Of a DNA stretch of 64,000 bases, positions 24,658-32,436 are shown piece after piece. The notes beneath the pieces were generated by a model, which was given only the letters and a program-made list of their open reading frames with translations, did not search any database and was not told the DNA's origin. The stretch's first letter is position 1; the number at the start of each line of letters is the position of its first letter. Source of the DNA: Microbacterium sp. YJN-G (lineage in GTDB: Bacteria > Actinomycetota > Actinomycetes > Actinomycetales > Microbacteriaceae); assembly GCF_015040615.1 (NCBI RefSeq), contig NZ_CP060402.1:2790001-2854000 (forward strand), given 5' to 3'. Both the position numbers and the translations under genes were made by a program.

Positions 24658-25739
24658 CCGCCGCGCTGGTCGACGTGATCGCCGCCTCGGCCCGGCACGC
24701 CGCCGAGTCGGCGGCCGCCGTCGACGCGAAGGATGCCGATCTCGCCACGACGCTGTCCGCCTTCGGCGAGCTGGGCGCGCTCGGGGTCGGAGTGGATCGG
24801 CAGGATGCCGACCTCACCGGCACCGTCGCCCTGCTCTCGGCCGTCGCCGGCGAATGCATGAGCACCGCCTTCTCGCTGTGGGCGCACCGCATGGTCACCG
24901 AGTACGTGCGGGCTTCGGCCCTGCCCGACCGCGATGAGCTGCTGAGCGACCTGGTCGCGGGCCGGACGGCCGGATCGATCGCGATGGCCACCGCTCTGCA
25001 GGAGTCGGCGGGACTGGGCACCGTGCCCACCGTCGCCGTGCCGGATGGCGCAGGCGGATACCGCGTGAGCGGGCGCATCGCCTGGGCGTCGAACATCGCG
25101 CCTGGCACGCTCGTGGTCTTCCCTGCCCGCGTTGACGACGGCTCGGATGACGAGTCGGCGCGCGTGATCCTGACGGCCCGGGTGGGCTCGGAGGGCTTCA
25201 CGACCCGTGCGGTCGAGGGGCTGCTGGCACTGGACGCGACCCGCTCGGCGATGCTCGCCTTCGACGATCTGCACGTGCCGGCGGAGGCCGTGCTGGCCGA
25301 TTCGCTGCAGGCGGCGGGCGCGCAGCGCGCCACGCACTACCTGCTGCAGGCGGCGCTGTGCCTGGGGCTCGCCCGGAGGGCTCTTGCCGAGTCGGCGGCG
25401 CGGCTGGAGGGGCCGAACGGCGTGCTCGCCGGGTTCCAGCGTCGGCTGGATGCGCAGTACGCGCAGCTGGCCGCCGATCTCGACGCGCACACGGCGGACG
25501 TCCGGCTGGCCGACGCGCACCGGGTGACCCGGCTGCGTTTCGAGGCGGCCCGGCTCGCGCACGCGGCCGCCCAGCATGAGGCGGCGCTGACCGGTGGACG
25601 CGGCTACGTCACGGTCACCGCGACCAACCGACGGCTGCGCGAAGCGGCGTTTCTGCCGGTGCAGTCGCCCAGCGAGGTGCAGCTGCTCTGCGAGCTCGCC
25701 GCCTTCGGCGACCACCCCGCCGACGACTACGCGATCTGA
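24654..25739 (+). CDS. Acyl-CoA dehydrogenase-like flavoprotein (SfnB/DszC-like)
   Basis: A 361-residue protein of the acyl-CoA dehydrogenase superfamily. It shows TALQESAGLGTVPTVAV with YRVSGRIAWASNIAPGTLVV in the middle domain and a C-terminal helical bundle (LCLGLARRALAESAARL, GGRGYVTVTATNRRLREAAF). In gene groups with SsuABC-type transporters, relatives are FMN-dependent monooxygenases that desulfurise organosulfur compounds; that role is inferred from context. The start overlaps the permease stop by four bases (ATGA), so the three genes are one translation-coupled operon. Confidence 0.82.
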   Translation: MTAALVDVIAASARHAAESAAAVDAKDADLATTLSAFGELGALGVGVDRQDADLTGTVALLSAVAGECMSTAFSLWAHRMVTEYVRASALPDRDELLSDLVAGRTAGSIAMATALQESAGLGTVPTVAVPDGAGGYRVSGRIAWASNIAPGTLVVFPARVDDGSDDESARVILTARVGSEGFTTRAVEGLLALDATRSAMLAFDDLHVPAEAVLADSLQAAGAQRATHYLLQAALCLGLARRALAESAARLEGPNGVLAGFQRRLDAQYAQLAADLDAHTADVRLADAHRVTRLRFEAARLAHAAAQHEAALTGGRGYVTVTATNRRLREAAFLPVQSPSEVQLLCELAAFGDHPADDYAI

Positions 25740-25748
25740 CCTGCCTGG

Positions 25749-25897
25749 CGTTCGCGGGTCGCAATTGGTGGCCTCAGCACCCCTCTAGGCCACCATTCGC
25801 GACACCTCAACGGGAAGGGGACGCGACCGCGCGCACCCGCGGGTCCCGAATGGCGGGCATATCCAGGGTCGAGGCAGCCAAGTGAGACCCGCGAACG
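25749..25897. repeat. Compound inverted repeat, family B copy 2
   Basis: Outer arms cgttcgcgggtc (25749-25760) and gacccgcgaacg (25886-25897) are perfect 12-bp complements. Inside them a tighter hairpin pairs gtcgcaattggtggcct with aggccaccattcgcgac (about 25758-25805). The stretch 25740-25938 between convergent genes holds nothing else. The nested design and words match the element at 20288-20362. Confidence 0.75.
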
Positions 25898-25938
25898 AGA
25901 AGGCGACGGGGCAGCTGTCCGTCCACCCACCCTGCGGG

Positions 25939-27066
25939 TCAGGAGAGGGTGCGGGCGAGGACCGCGCCGGCCTCGCGCAGCCAGTGGGCGGGCTCGGCGA
26001 GAGCGGATGCCGCAGAGCCGGCGAGCTCGGTGAGAGACACGGATGCCGCGAACGGGCCGGCATCCGCATCCTCGGCGATGCGTCCTGCGACCAGGGCCGC
26101 GCGGGCGCCGGCATCCGCGGCCGCCATGGCGACGTGCGAGGGCACCTTGCCGTCGCCGGACTGGCCGTCGTACGACCCCTCGCCCGTGATGACGATGTCG
26201 GCACCGGCGACGGCATCTGCCAGGCCGATCAGTCGCGCCACCTCCCCCGCTCCCGGTAGCAGCCGCGCTCCCCAAGCGGCGAGCGCTCCGCCCACGCCTC
26301 CGGCAGCACCCGCACCGGGAACGGCGACATCGAGTTCGAGCAGGGCTGCGAGCCGTCCGAGGCCGGCATCCACGGTGGCGCGATCGGCGGCATCCGTCAG
26401 CCCCTTCTGCGGGCCGAACACCTCGGCGGCTCCGCGCGGGCCGGTCAGCGGGTTGGTGACGTCGGTGAGCACGAGCACCTCGGGCGCCGGCCGCAGGCCG
26501 CTGAGGTCCACGCGCGACAGCTCTGCCAGCCCTCGCGCCCCCGCGGGGGTCTCGCCTCCGGCGGCGTCGAGGAAGCGGGCGCCCAGGGCGCGCAGCATCC
26601 CGGTGCCGCCGTCGGTCGACGCGCTCGATCCGATGCCCAGCACGAGCCGCGAGATACCGTGGTCGAGGGCCGCGGCGATCGCCTGTCCGAAGCCCGAGGA
26701 GTCGGCATCCCACGGCCGCAGACCACCACCCGACCCAGCATCCGCGCCGCCCAGCAGCTCGATCCCCGAGGTCGACGCCAGATCGATCACGGCCGTGCCG
26801 CGAGGAGCGTCGGCGGATGCCGGCAGCAGCAGCCAGCTCGTCCGCACCGGCGCGCCCGACGGGCCGTCGACGACGATCGGCATCCGCTCGGCACCGGCCA
26901 CGGCGGCCTCGAAGGCCGCGACGGTGCCCTCGCCGCCGTCGGCCATCGGCCGCAGCGCGATCTCGGCATCCGCGTCGACCGACCGCCATCCCTCGGCGAG
27001 CGCCTGCGCGGCATCCGCGGCGGTGATGGTGCCCTTGAAGCTGTCCGGGGCGAGGACGACCCGCAT
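25939..27066 (-). CDS. Glycerate kinase (GlxK/GckA family)
   Basis: A 375-residue glycerate kinase of the type that phosphorylates D-glycerate to 2- or 3-phosphoglycerate. Family landmarks are MRVVLAPDSFKGTITAADAA at the N terminus, LRPMADGGEGTVAAFEAAV, LVLGIGSSASTDGGTGMLRA (about 140-159), VLTDVTNPLTGPRGAAEVFG and GEGSYDGQSGDGKVPSHVA. Its ATG overlaps the LacI stop by four bases. As the last gene of the carbohydrate operon it would feed a three-carbon product into glycolysis. Confidence 0.93.
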   Translation of the reverse strand: MRVVLAPDSFKGTITAADAAQALAEGWRSVDADAEIALRPMADGGEGTVAAFEAAVAGAERMPIVVDGPSGAPVRTSWLLLPASADAPRGTAVIDLASTSGIELLGGADAGSGGGLRPWDADSSGFGQAIAAALDHGISRLVLGIGSSASTDGGTGMLRALGARFLDAAGGETPAGARGLAELSRVDLSGLRPAPEVLVLTDVTNPLTGPRGAAEVFGPQKGLTDAADRATVDAGLGRLAALLELDVAVPGAGAAGGVGGALAAWGARLLPGAGEVARLIGLADAVAGADIVITGEGSYDGQSGDGKVPSHVAMAAADAGARAALVAGRIAEDADAGPFAASVSLTELAGSAASALAEPAHWLREAGAVLARTLS

Positions 27067-28082
27067 CAGGCGACGCCAGGGGTGCTCGCGCGCACCCGCA
27101 CCTCGAGGGCGATGGGCGCCTGCTCCCACTCGGTGTCGACCGTGGCGCGGAAGGCCTCGTAGCCGAGCTCGCTGAGCGGCACGTGCACGGTGGTCAGCTG
27201 CGGCGAGACGTCGCGGGCGACCGGCACATCGTCGAAGCCGCACACGGCGATGTCGGCGCCGACCGAGCGTCCGGCATCGCGGATCGCGGTCATCGCACCG
27301 ATCGCGACGACGTCGCTGAGCGCGAAGACGAGGGTGCCCTCGTCGATGCCGTCGGCTAGCGCCTCGGCCATCGCGGCCGCGCCCGAGTCGCGTTCGAAGG
27401 TGCCGCGGTAGACGCGGGCGACCTCGCCGCCGCCCTCGGCGAACCCGGCGGTGAAGCCGGCGAGACGGTCGTCTGAGGTGCGCACGCCGTCGGCGGCGCC
27501 GATCGCGACCGCCTGGCGGTAACCGAGACCGGCCATCGTGCGGCCGAGCTGCTCGGAGCCGCCGCGGTTGTCGATGCGGATGCTGCGGTCGCCGCCCGGC
27601 CCGAAGGTGACGGTGCGGCTGCCGAGCGCGCGGAAGGCCGCGAGCTCCTCGCCGGTGGCCGCCTCGCTGCCGCCGGCGCGGGAGGCCGCGAGGATCACGC
27701 CGCGCGGACGCTGACCGCGCAGGGCCCGCAGGATGCGCGCCTCGCGCTGCGGATCGCGTTCGGTGATGGCGACGGTGACGATGAGGTCCTCCTCATCGGC
27801 GCCGCGTGCCACGCCCGAGGCGACCAGGCCGAAGTACGGGTCGGCGATGTCGGCGACCAGCAGCGCGATCACCCGCGAGGTGCCGCGTGCGATCGCCTGC
27901 GCCGAGACGTTGGGGATGTACCCGAGCTCGGCAGCCGCCTGCTCGACACGGACACGGAACGACTCGGCCACCTTGCGCTCCGAGCCGTTCAGCACCCGGG
28001 ATGCCGTGGCGAGCGAGACGCCGGCCGCCTGCGCGACGTCGTGCAGGGTGGGTGTCGAGGCGCGTCGTACCGCATCAGTCAT
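27066..28082 (-). CDS. LacI-family transcriptional regulator
   Basis: A 338-residue LacI/GalR repressor. The N-terminal helix-turn-helix and hinge are clear (LHDVAQAAGVSLATASRVLN, about 12-31, then YIPNVSAQAIARG). The sugar-binding core follows, with IALLVADIADPYFGLVASG and VCGFDDVPVARDVSPQLTTV. It sits inside the operon it probably controls, ten bases after an isomerase gene and overlapping glycerate kinase. The LacI-type site at 32300-32313 before the operon is the natural operator. Confidence 0.93.
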   Translation of the reverse strand: MTDAVRRASTPTLHDVAQAAGVSLATASRVLNGSERKVAESFRVRVEQAAAELGYIPNVSAQAIARGTSRVIALLVADIADPYFGLVASGVARGADEEDLIVTVAITERDPQREARILRALRGQRPRGVILAASRAGGSEAATGEELAAFRALGSRTVTFGPGGDRSIRIDNRGGSEQLGRTMAGLGYRQAVAIGAADGVRTSDDRLAGFTAGFAEGGGEVARVYRGTFERDSGAAAMAEALADGIDEGTLVFALSDVVAIGAMTAIRDAGRSVGADIAVCGFDDVPVARDVSPQLTTVHVPLSELGYEAFRATVDTEWEQAPIALEVRVRASTPGVA

Positions 28083-28091
28083 GAGCAGAGC

Positions 28092-28856
28092 CTACCGATC
28101 CGAGGCCGCGAGCCAGCGGAGCAGAGTCGCCGCTTCCGGCCCGAGCAGGGCCGGATCGTCGTCCGGCACGAACTCGATCAGCGCGTCGCGCGGTGGGGCC
28201 GACAGAGCGGATGCCGCGGCAGCCAGCCGCGTCCACAGATCCTCCCGCTCGTGCAGGCGCAGCCGCTCGGCCTGTGGCCACCACGAGAACACATGCACGG
28301 CGCTGGTGTGCGCGGCGATCGCATCGAACTCGGCGAGCGCGACGGCATCCGGGGCGCCGACCGACGGCTGCCAGTACGTCGTCAGGGCGCGGCTGCCGAC
28401 CTCGGCGAGCAGTCGCAGCACGGCATCCGGGGTGTCGGCGACCGTGCCGCGGTGGTACTCAAGGGCCAGGCCGATGCCGCGGTCGGCGGCCTCGGCGGCG
28501 GCATCCCGCATCCTGGCCACGATCCGGTCGTACTCCTGCGGGGTCGCGTCGGCGGAGTCGACGCGACCCGCCCACACCCGCACGCGGTCGGTGCCCAGCG
28601 CCTCGGCGCTGTCGAGGATCGGGGTGAGCGACTCATCGGCATCCGCCCGGAAGTACGAGCCGTACGAGCAGACCGAAAGCCCTGCCTCGGTGGTCACCCG
28701 GGCGACCTCGGCCGCCCGGACGGGGTCGCCGGGGGGCACGTGCACGTCGCCGCCCCATTCGATCACCTCGAGGCCGGCATCCGCGGCGCGCGCCACGATC
28801 TCGTCCGGCGCGAGCTGCCGGAAGGTCACCGAGCACAGTCCTGGTCGCACCCTCAT
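28092..28856 (-). CDS. Sugar phosphate isomerase/epimerase (TIM barrel)
   Basis: A 254-residue protein of the AP endonuclease 2/xylose isomerase-like barrel family. It opens RPGLCSVTFRQLAPDEIVAR and carries metal-site candidates EVIEWGGDVHV, LALEYHRGT, VHVFSWWP and ALIEFVPDDDP. Relatives isomerise, epimerise or carry out eliminations on keto-sugars. Substrate is not evident. A long inverted repeat separates it from the second isomerase gene upstream, and the LacI gene follows nine bases later. Confidence 0.82.
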   Translation of the reverse strand: MRVRPGLCSVTFRQLAPDEIVARAADAGLEVIEWGGDVHVPPGDPVRAAEVARVTTEAGLSVCSYGSYFRADADESLTPILDSAEALGTDRVRVWAGRVDSADATPQEYDRIVARMRDAAAEAADRGIGLALEYHRGTVADTPDAVLRLLAEVGSRALTTYWQPSVGAPDAVALAEFDAIAAHTSAVHVFSWWPQAERLRLHEREDLWTRLAAAASALSAPPRDALIEFVPDDDPALLGPEAATLLRWLAASDR

Positions 28857-28899
28857 CCCCTCATCCTCTCCGTCTCCATCTCCATCTCCGTCGATCCTC

Positions 28900-28966
28900 C
28901 CCGTCTATTTGTCACGAAGTGCCGCTATCCGGCCCCGATTCCGAGACTTTGTGACAAATAGACGGG
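28900..28966. repeat. Long inverted repeat, element D
   Basis: Arms of 21 bp (28900-28920 and 28946-28966, left arm cccgtctatttgtcacgaag) pair at 20 positions around a 25-base loop. It is AT-richer than its surroundings. It lies in the 150-bp gap between the two isomerase genes, within an otherwise tightly packed operon, so it may split the message. Confidence 0.8.
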
Positions 28967-29006
28967 CGCGGGGGCGCGCGGGGGCACCGGGGCACGGGGG
29001 CGGGGG

Positions 29007-29906
29007 TCAGGGGAGGTGGGGGGTCACCGCGGCGGCGAAGGCCTGGGCGGTGCGCGCGACGACGCGGGCGGGGTCGTCGGCCCAGATGTCGGCGTTGAAC
29101 AGCTCGACCTCGATGTCGCGGTCGTATCCGGTCTCGATCACCGCGCGGGTGAGCGAGCCGAAGTCGATCATGCCCTCGTCCATGTAGTGCCGCGAGAGCA
29201 GCACGTCCTCGGCGAGCGGGGTCTTCCAGTCGCACACCTGGTAGGTGGCGATGCGGCCCTCGCGTCCGGCGCGGGCGATCTGCTCGAGCACCTGCGGGTC
29301 CCACCAGATGTGGAAGGTGTCGACGGCGGCGCCCACCACCGCCGGGTCGAAGTCCGCGGCGATGTCGAGGGCCTGCCCGAGCGTGGAGACCACGGCCCGG
29401 TCGGAGGCGTACATCGGATGCAGCGGCTCGATCGCCAGCGTCACCCCGGCGGCCTTCGCATCATCGGCGAGCGCGCCGATCGCATCGCGCACCCGCTCGC
29501 GGGCGCCGATCAGGTCGCGCGACCCCTCGGGCAGTCCGCCCGCCACGAGCACGAGCACCGCCGTGGAGCCGGCGGCGCCGGCCGCGGCCAGCGTCGCGGT
29601 CTCTTCGATGGCGCGGCGGTTGTCGTCCAGCGCGGCGACACGCTCGGGCCCCTCGGGCAGGGTGAAGAATCCGCCGCGGCAGTGCGTCGAGAAGCGCAGA
29701 CCGGAATCGGTCAGCATCCGGGATGCCGTGGCGAGACCGACCTCGTTCACCGGCTCGCGCCACAGGCCGATCGACTGCACGCCGGCATCCGCCGTCACGC
29801 GCAGGGCGGTGGCGAGGTCGGCGCGCTTGATCGTGGCGTGGTTGATCGACAGGCGGGGGTCGGGCCTTTCGACAGGCTCAGGAACCCATCCAGTAGCGGT
29901 CGTCAT
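29007..29906 (-). CDS. Sugar phosphate isomerase/epimerase (TIM barrel), second copy
   Basis: A 299-residue xylose isomerase-like barrel protein. Core features are RLSINHATIKRADLATALRV, GVQSIGLWREP, the metal ligands in LAIEPLHPMYA, GAAVDTFHIWWDP and IEVELFNADIW. It overlaps the DUF993 stop by four bases. The first dozen residues (TATGWVPEPVERPDP) are encoded by an interspersed repeat copy (29866-29888) and are not part of the fold, so the repeat seems to have been captured as an N-terminal extension. Related pairs of such proteins act with Gfo/Idh dehydrogenases on 3-keto sugars. Confidence 0.84.
   Translation of the reverse strand: MTTATGWVPEPVERPDPRLSINHATIKRADLATALRVTADAGVQSIGLWREPVNEVGLATASRMLTDSGLRFSTHCRGGFFTLPEGPERVAALDDNRRAIEETATLAAAGAAGSTAVLVLVAGGLPEGSRDLIGARERVRDAIGALADDAKAAGVTLAIEPLHPMYASDRAVVSTLGQALDIAADFDPAVVGAAVDTFHIWWDPQVLEQIARAGREGRIATYQVCDWKTPLAEDVLLSRHYMDEGMIDFGSLTRAVIETGYDRDIEVELFNADIWADDPARVVARTAQAFAAAVTPHLP
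29866..29888. repeat. Interspersed repeat copy at the start of an isomerase gene
   Basis: ctttcgacaggctcaggaac is one copy of the repeat, here in the first codons of the isomerase gene. On the coding strand it reads WVPEPVER, the same peptide the inverted orientation gives elsewhere. Confidence 0.8.
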
Positions 29907-31090
29907 GAGTCCAGTCCGTTCAGGCTCAGCATCCCGTGCCAGCGCTCCTGCGCGAGTCCGGGATTCTCGAGGGCGAGCGACGCGTTCGCCAGTTCGACGA
30001 TTCGCGATAGGTGGGGCAGGCTGCGTGCGGAGTGCAGGCCGCCGACCATCTGGAAAGCGGGCTGGTGGCCGTTCAGCCAGGACAGGAACGCGACGCCGGT
30101 CTTGTAGTAGAAGGTCGGCGCGGCGAACACCTGACGGCTGAGCTCTTCGGTCGGGCCGAGCAGCTCGAGGTAGCGGGCCGGGTCACCGGCATCCAGCGCC
30201 TGGATCGCCGCCGAGGCGACCGGCGTGATGGCGGCGAAGGCGCCGAGCAGAGCATCGGAATGCCCTTCGCCCTGCCCGGCCTCGTCGCCGCCGATCAGCG
30301 AGACGTAGTTGAAGTCGTCGCCGGTGAACATGCGCACGCCCTGTGTCGATTCCACAGAGTGCAGGCGCTCGCGCACCGAGATCTCGCTCTCGGCGTTGAG
30401 CAGGCTCATCTTCACGCCCGCAACCTTGCCCGGGTTCTCGGCGATGATGTCGAGCAGCACGCCGGATGCCGTCTGCCAGTCGTCCGCGCCGAAATAGCCG
30501 GCCAGTTCCGGGTCGAACGCGGTGCCCAGCCAGTGCAGCACGACCGGGGTCGTCGCGCGCTCGAGCACCGCGCGGTAGACCCGGCGGTAGTCGTCTGCGC
30601 CGGTCGCGACCCGGGCGAGGTGACGGGATGCCATCAGCACCGGGCCGGCGCCCTGCTCCTCGGTGAACTCGAGCTGCGACACGTAGGCGTCGATGACCTG
30701 CTCGAGCGAGATGTGCGTCTCGTCGACGTGGTCGGTGTTGACGCCGACGACGACCGAGCCGCCCTCCTCGCGGGCGACCTCGGCGCTGCGCGCGATGAGC
30801 TCACGGACCGCGGCGGCATCCAGCCCCATGTTCCGCTGCGCGGTGTCCATGGCGTCGGCGACGCCGAGCCCCCAGGAGTACACGTTGCGGCGGAATGCCA
30901 GCGTCGCATCCCAGTCGATGTCGGCGGGCTGCCCCGGCGTGTTGTCGGCGTGCACCCGCGGCACGACGTGCGCGGCCGCATAGGCGACGCGGCTGCGCAG
31001 CGGAGCGGTCGGGCGGGTCAGGGCGGCGCCGTCGTTCAGGTCGACGCGGGTCACCGCGCCGTCGGCGGAGAGAAGGCGGAGAGCGCTCAT
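29903..31090 (-). CDS. DUF993 family protein (dihydrodipicolinate synthase-like barrel)
   Basis: A 395-residue protein of DUF993, a group related to class I aldolases of the DapA type. Recognisable segments are VVPRVHADNTPGQPADIDWD, FRRNVYSWGLGVADAMDTAQ, VVLHWLGTAFDPELAGYFG and KVAGVKMSLLNAESE, where the lysine in GVKMS is placed like a Schiff-base lysine. The activity is not established for the family; aldol cleavage of an oxidised sugar is inferred. It lies three bases after the Gfo/Idh gene and overlaps the next isomerase. Confidence 0.82.
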   Translation of the reverse strand: MSALRLLSADGAVTRVDLNDGAALTRPTAPLRSRVAYAAAHVVPRVHADNTPGQPADIDWDATLAFRRNVYSWGLGVADAMDTAQRNMGLDAAAVRELIARSAEVAREEGGSVVVGVNTDHVDETHISLEQVIDAYVSQLEFTEEQGAGPVLMASRHLARVATGADDYRRVYRAVLERATTPVVLHWLGTAFDPELAGYFGADDWQTASGVLLDIIAENPGKVAGVKMSLLNAESEISVRERLHSVESTQGVRMFTGDDFNYVSLIGGDEAGQGEGHSDALLGAFAAITPVASAAIQALDAGDPARYLELLGPTEELSRQVFAAPTFYYKTGVAFLSWLNGHQPAFQMVGGLHSARSLPHLSRIVELANASLALENPGLAQERWHGMLSLNGLDS

Positions 31091-31093
31091 CGA

Positions 31094-32251
31094 TCAGTCC
31101 AGCGTCAGGGCGTCGAGCACGATCTTGCGACCCTCGGCGCTGGAGGCCAGGCCCGCCTCGGCGAACTGCACACCGCGTGCGCCGGCGAGCAGGTCGAAGG
31201 CGTAGTCGGTGCCCAGCACGTACGACTCGAGGTACTCCTCCCACTGCTGGCGGAAGCCGTTGAGGAACACCTCGTTGGTCGGCACCTGCTGCCAGTCGGC
31301 GTCGTAGTCGTGGCTGTCTTCGAGGTCGGGGTTCCACACCGGCTTCGGGGTGGCGTTGCGGTGCTGGATCTTCGCGCCGAACAGGCCGACCACGGCCGAG
31401 CCGTGCGTGCCGTCGACCTGGAACTCGACGAGCTCGTCGCGGTTGACGCGCACGGTCCACGAGGAGTTGATCTCGGCGATCACGCCGCCTTCGAGCTCGA
31501 AGATGCCGTAGGCGGCGTCTTCGGCGGTGGCGTCGTAGTGCTCGCCGTTCTCGTCCCAGCGGTCGGCGATGTGCACGGCGGCCTGCGCGTAGACGCTCTT
31601 GACCTCGCCGAAGAGGTTCTCGAGCACGTAGTTCCAGTGCGGGAACATGTCGCTGATGATGCCGCCGCCGTCTTCGGTGCGGTAGTTCCAGCTGGGGCGC
31701 TGCGCCGGCTGCCAGTCGCCCTCGAACACCCAGTAGCCGAACTCGCCGCGCACCGAGAGGATGCGGCCGAAGAAGCCCGAGTCGATCAGGCGCTTGAGCT
31801 TCTGCAGGCCGGGCAGGTAGAGCTTGTCATGCACGACGCCGGTCTTCACGCCGGCATCCTTCGCGAGGCGGGCGAGCTCAAGGGCCTCGTCGAGCGACTC
31901 GGCGGTGGGCTTCTCGGTGTAGATGGCCTTGCCCGCGGCGATGGCCTTGCGGATCGCGGTGGCACGCGCCTTGGTGACCAGGAAGTCGGCGTAGATCTCC
32001 CACTTCGGGTCGGCCAGGGCCGCGTCGAGGTCGGTGGTCCAGTCGTCGATGCCGTGCTTGGCGGCCAACTCGGCGAGCTTGGCCTCGCTGCGGCCGACGA
32101 GCAGCGGCCGGACGGTCACCTTCGACCCGTCGGAGAGCTCGATGCCGCCCTGCTCGCGGATCGCGAGGATCGAGCGCACCAGGTGCTGCCGGTAGCCCAT
32201 GCGTCCGGAGACGCCGTTCATGATGATGCCGATCTCGCGGACGTTCGCCAT
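31094..32251 (-). CDS. Gfo/Idh/MocA-family oxidoreductase
   Basis: A 385-residue NAD(P)-dependent sugar dehydrogenase. The Rossmann part begins EIGIIMNGVSGRMGYRQHLV and carries the catalytic Lys in YTEKPTAESLDEALEL (about 105-120). The C-terminal alpha/beta domain includes IISDMFPHWNYVLENLFGE, where the aspartate and histidine are typical of the active site. It is the first gene of a six-gene operon (this, DUF993, two isomerases, LacI, glycerate kinase). A LacI-type operator lies about 50 bp upstream. It probably makes the first oxidation of the imported sugar. Confidence 0.9.
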   Translation of the reverse strand: MANVREIGIIMNGVSGRMGYRQHLVRSILAIREQGGIELSDGSKVTVRPLLVGRSEAKLAELAAKHGIDDWTTDLDAALADPKWEIYADFLVTKARATAIRKAIAAGKAIYTEKPTAESLDEALELARLAKDAGVKTGVVHDKLYLPGLQKLKRLIDSGFFGRILSVRGEFGYWVFEGDWQPAQRPSWNYRTEDGGGIISDMFPHWNYVLENLFGEVKSVYAQAAVHIADRWDENGEHYDATAEDAAYGIFELEGGVIAEINSSWTVRVNRDELVEFQVDGTHGSAVVGLFGAKIQHRNATPKPVWNPDLEDSHDYDADWQQVPTNEVFLNGFRQQWEEYLESYVLGTDYAFDLLAGARGVQFAEAGLASSAEGRKIVLDALTLD

Positions 32252-32299
32252 GGTGTTCCGTTCTGTCGTTCTGTCGTTCTGAAGCTGTCGCGCCAGATT

Positions 32300-32313
32300 G
32301 GTAAGCGCTTTCC
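32300..32313. promoter_or_regulatory. LacI-type operator before the Gfo/Idh operon
   Basis: GGTAAGCGCTTTCC has the perfect centre AAGCGCTT and fits the LacI/CcpA-type consensus. It is 48-62 bp upstream of the Gfo/Idh start. The LacI-family protein encoded inside the same operon (27066-28082) is the likely binder. Confidence 0.7.
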
Positions 32314-32348
32314 CACACTGTACTCAGAACGTCGCCGAATCCGCAAGC

Positions 32349-32436
32349 CCGGATCGCAGGGCCGGATCGCAGCGCGGGATCGCAGGGCCGGATCGCAGGC
32401 CCCGATCAGAGGCCCCGATCAGCAGGCCCCGCGATC
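32349..32436. repeat. Short tandem repeats of ggatcgcagggcc type
   Basis: About six imperfect units of 13-17 bp (ggatcgcagggcc, then gatcagaggcccc) fill the space between the Gfo/Idh promoter and the end of the DeoR-type regulator gene, and include its stop codon. They could pair with each other as a terminator-like structure, but no single clean stem is seen. Confidence 0.6.
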
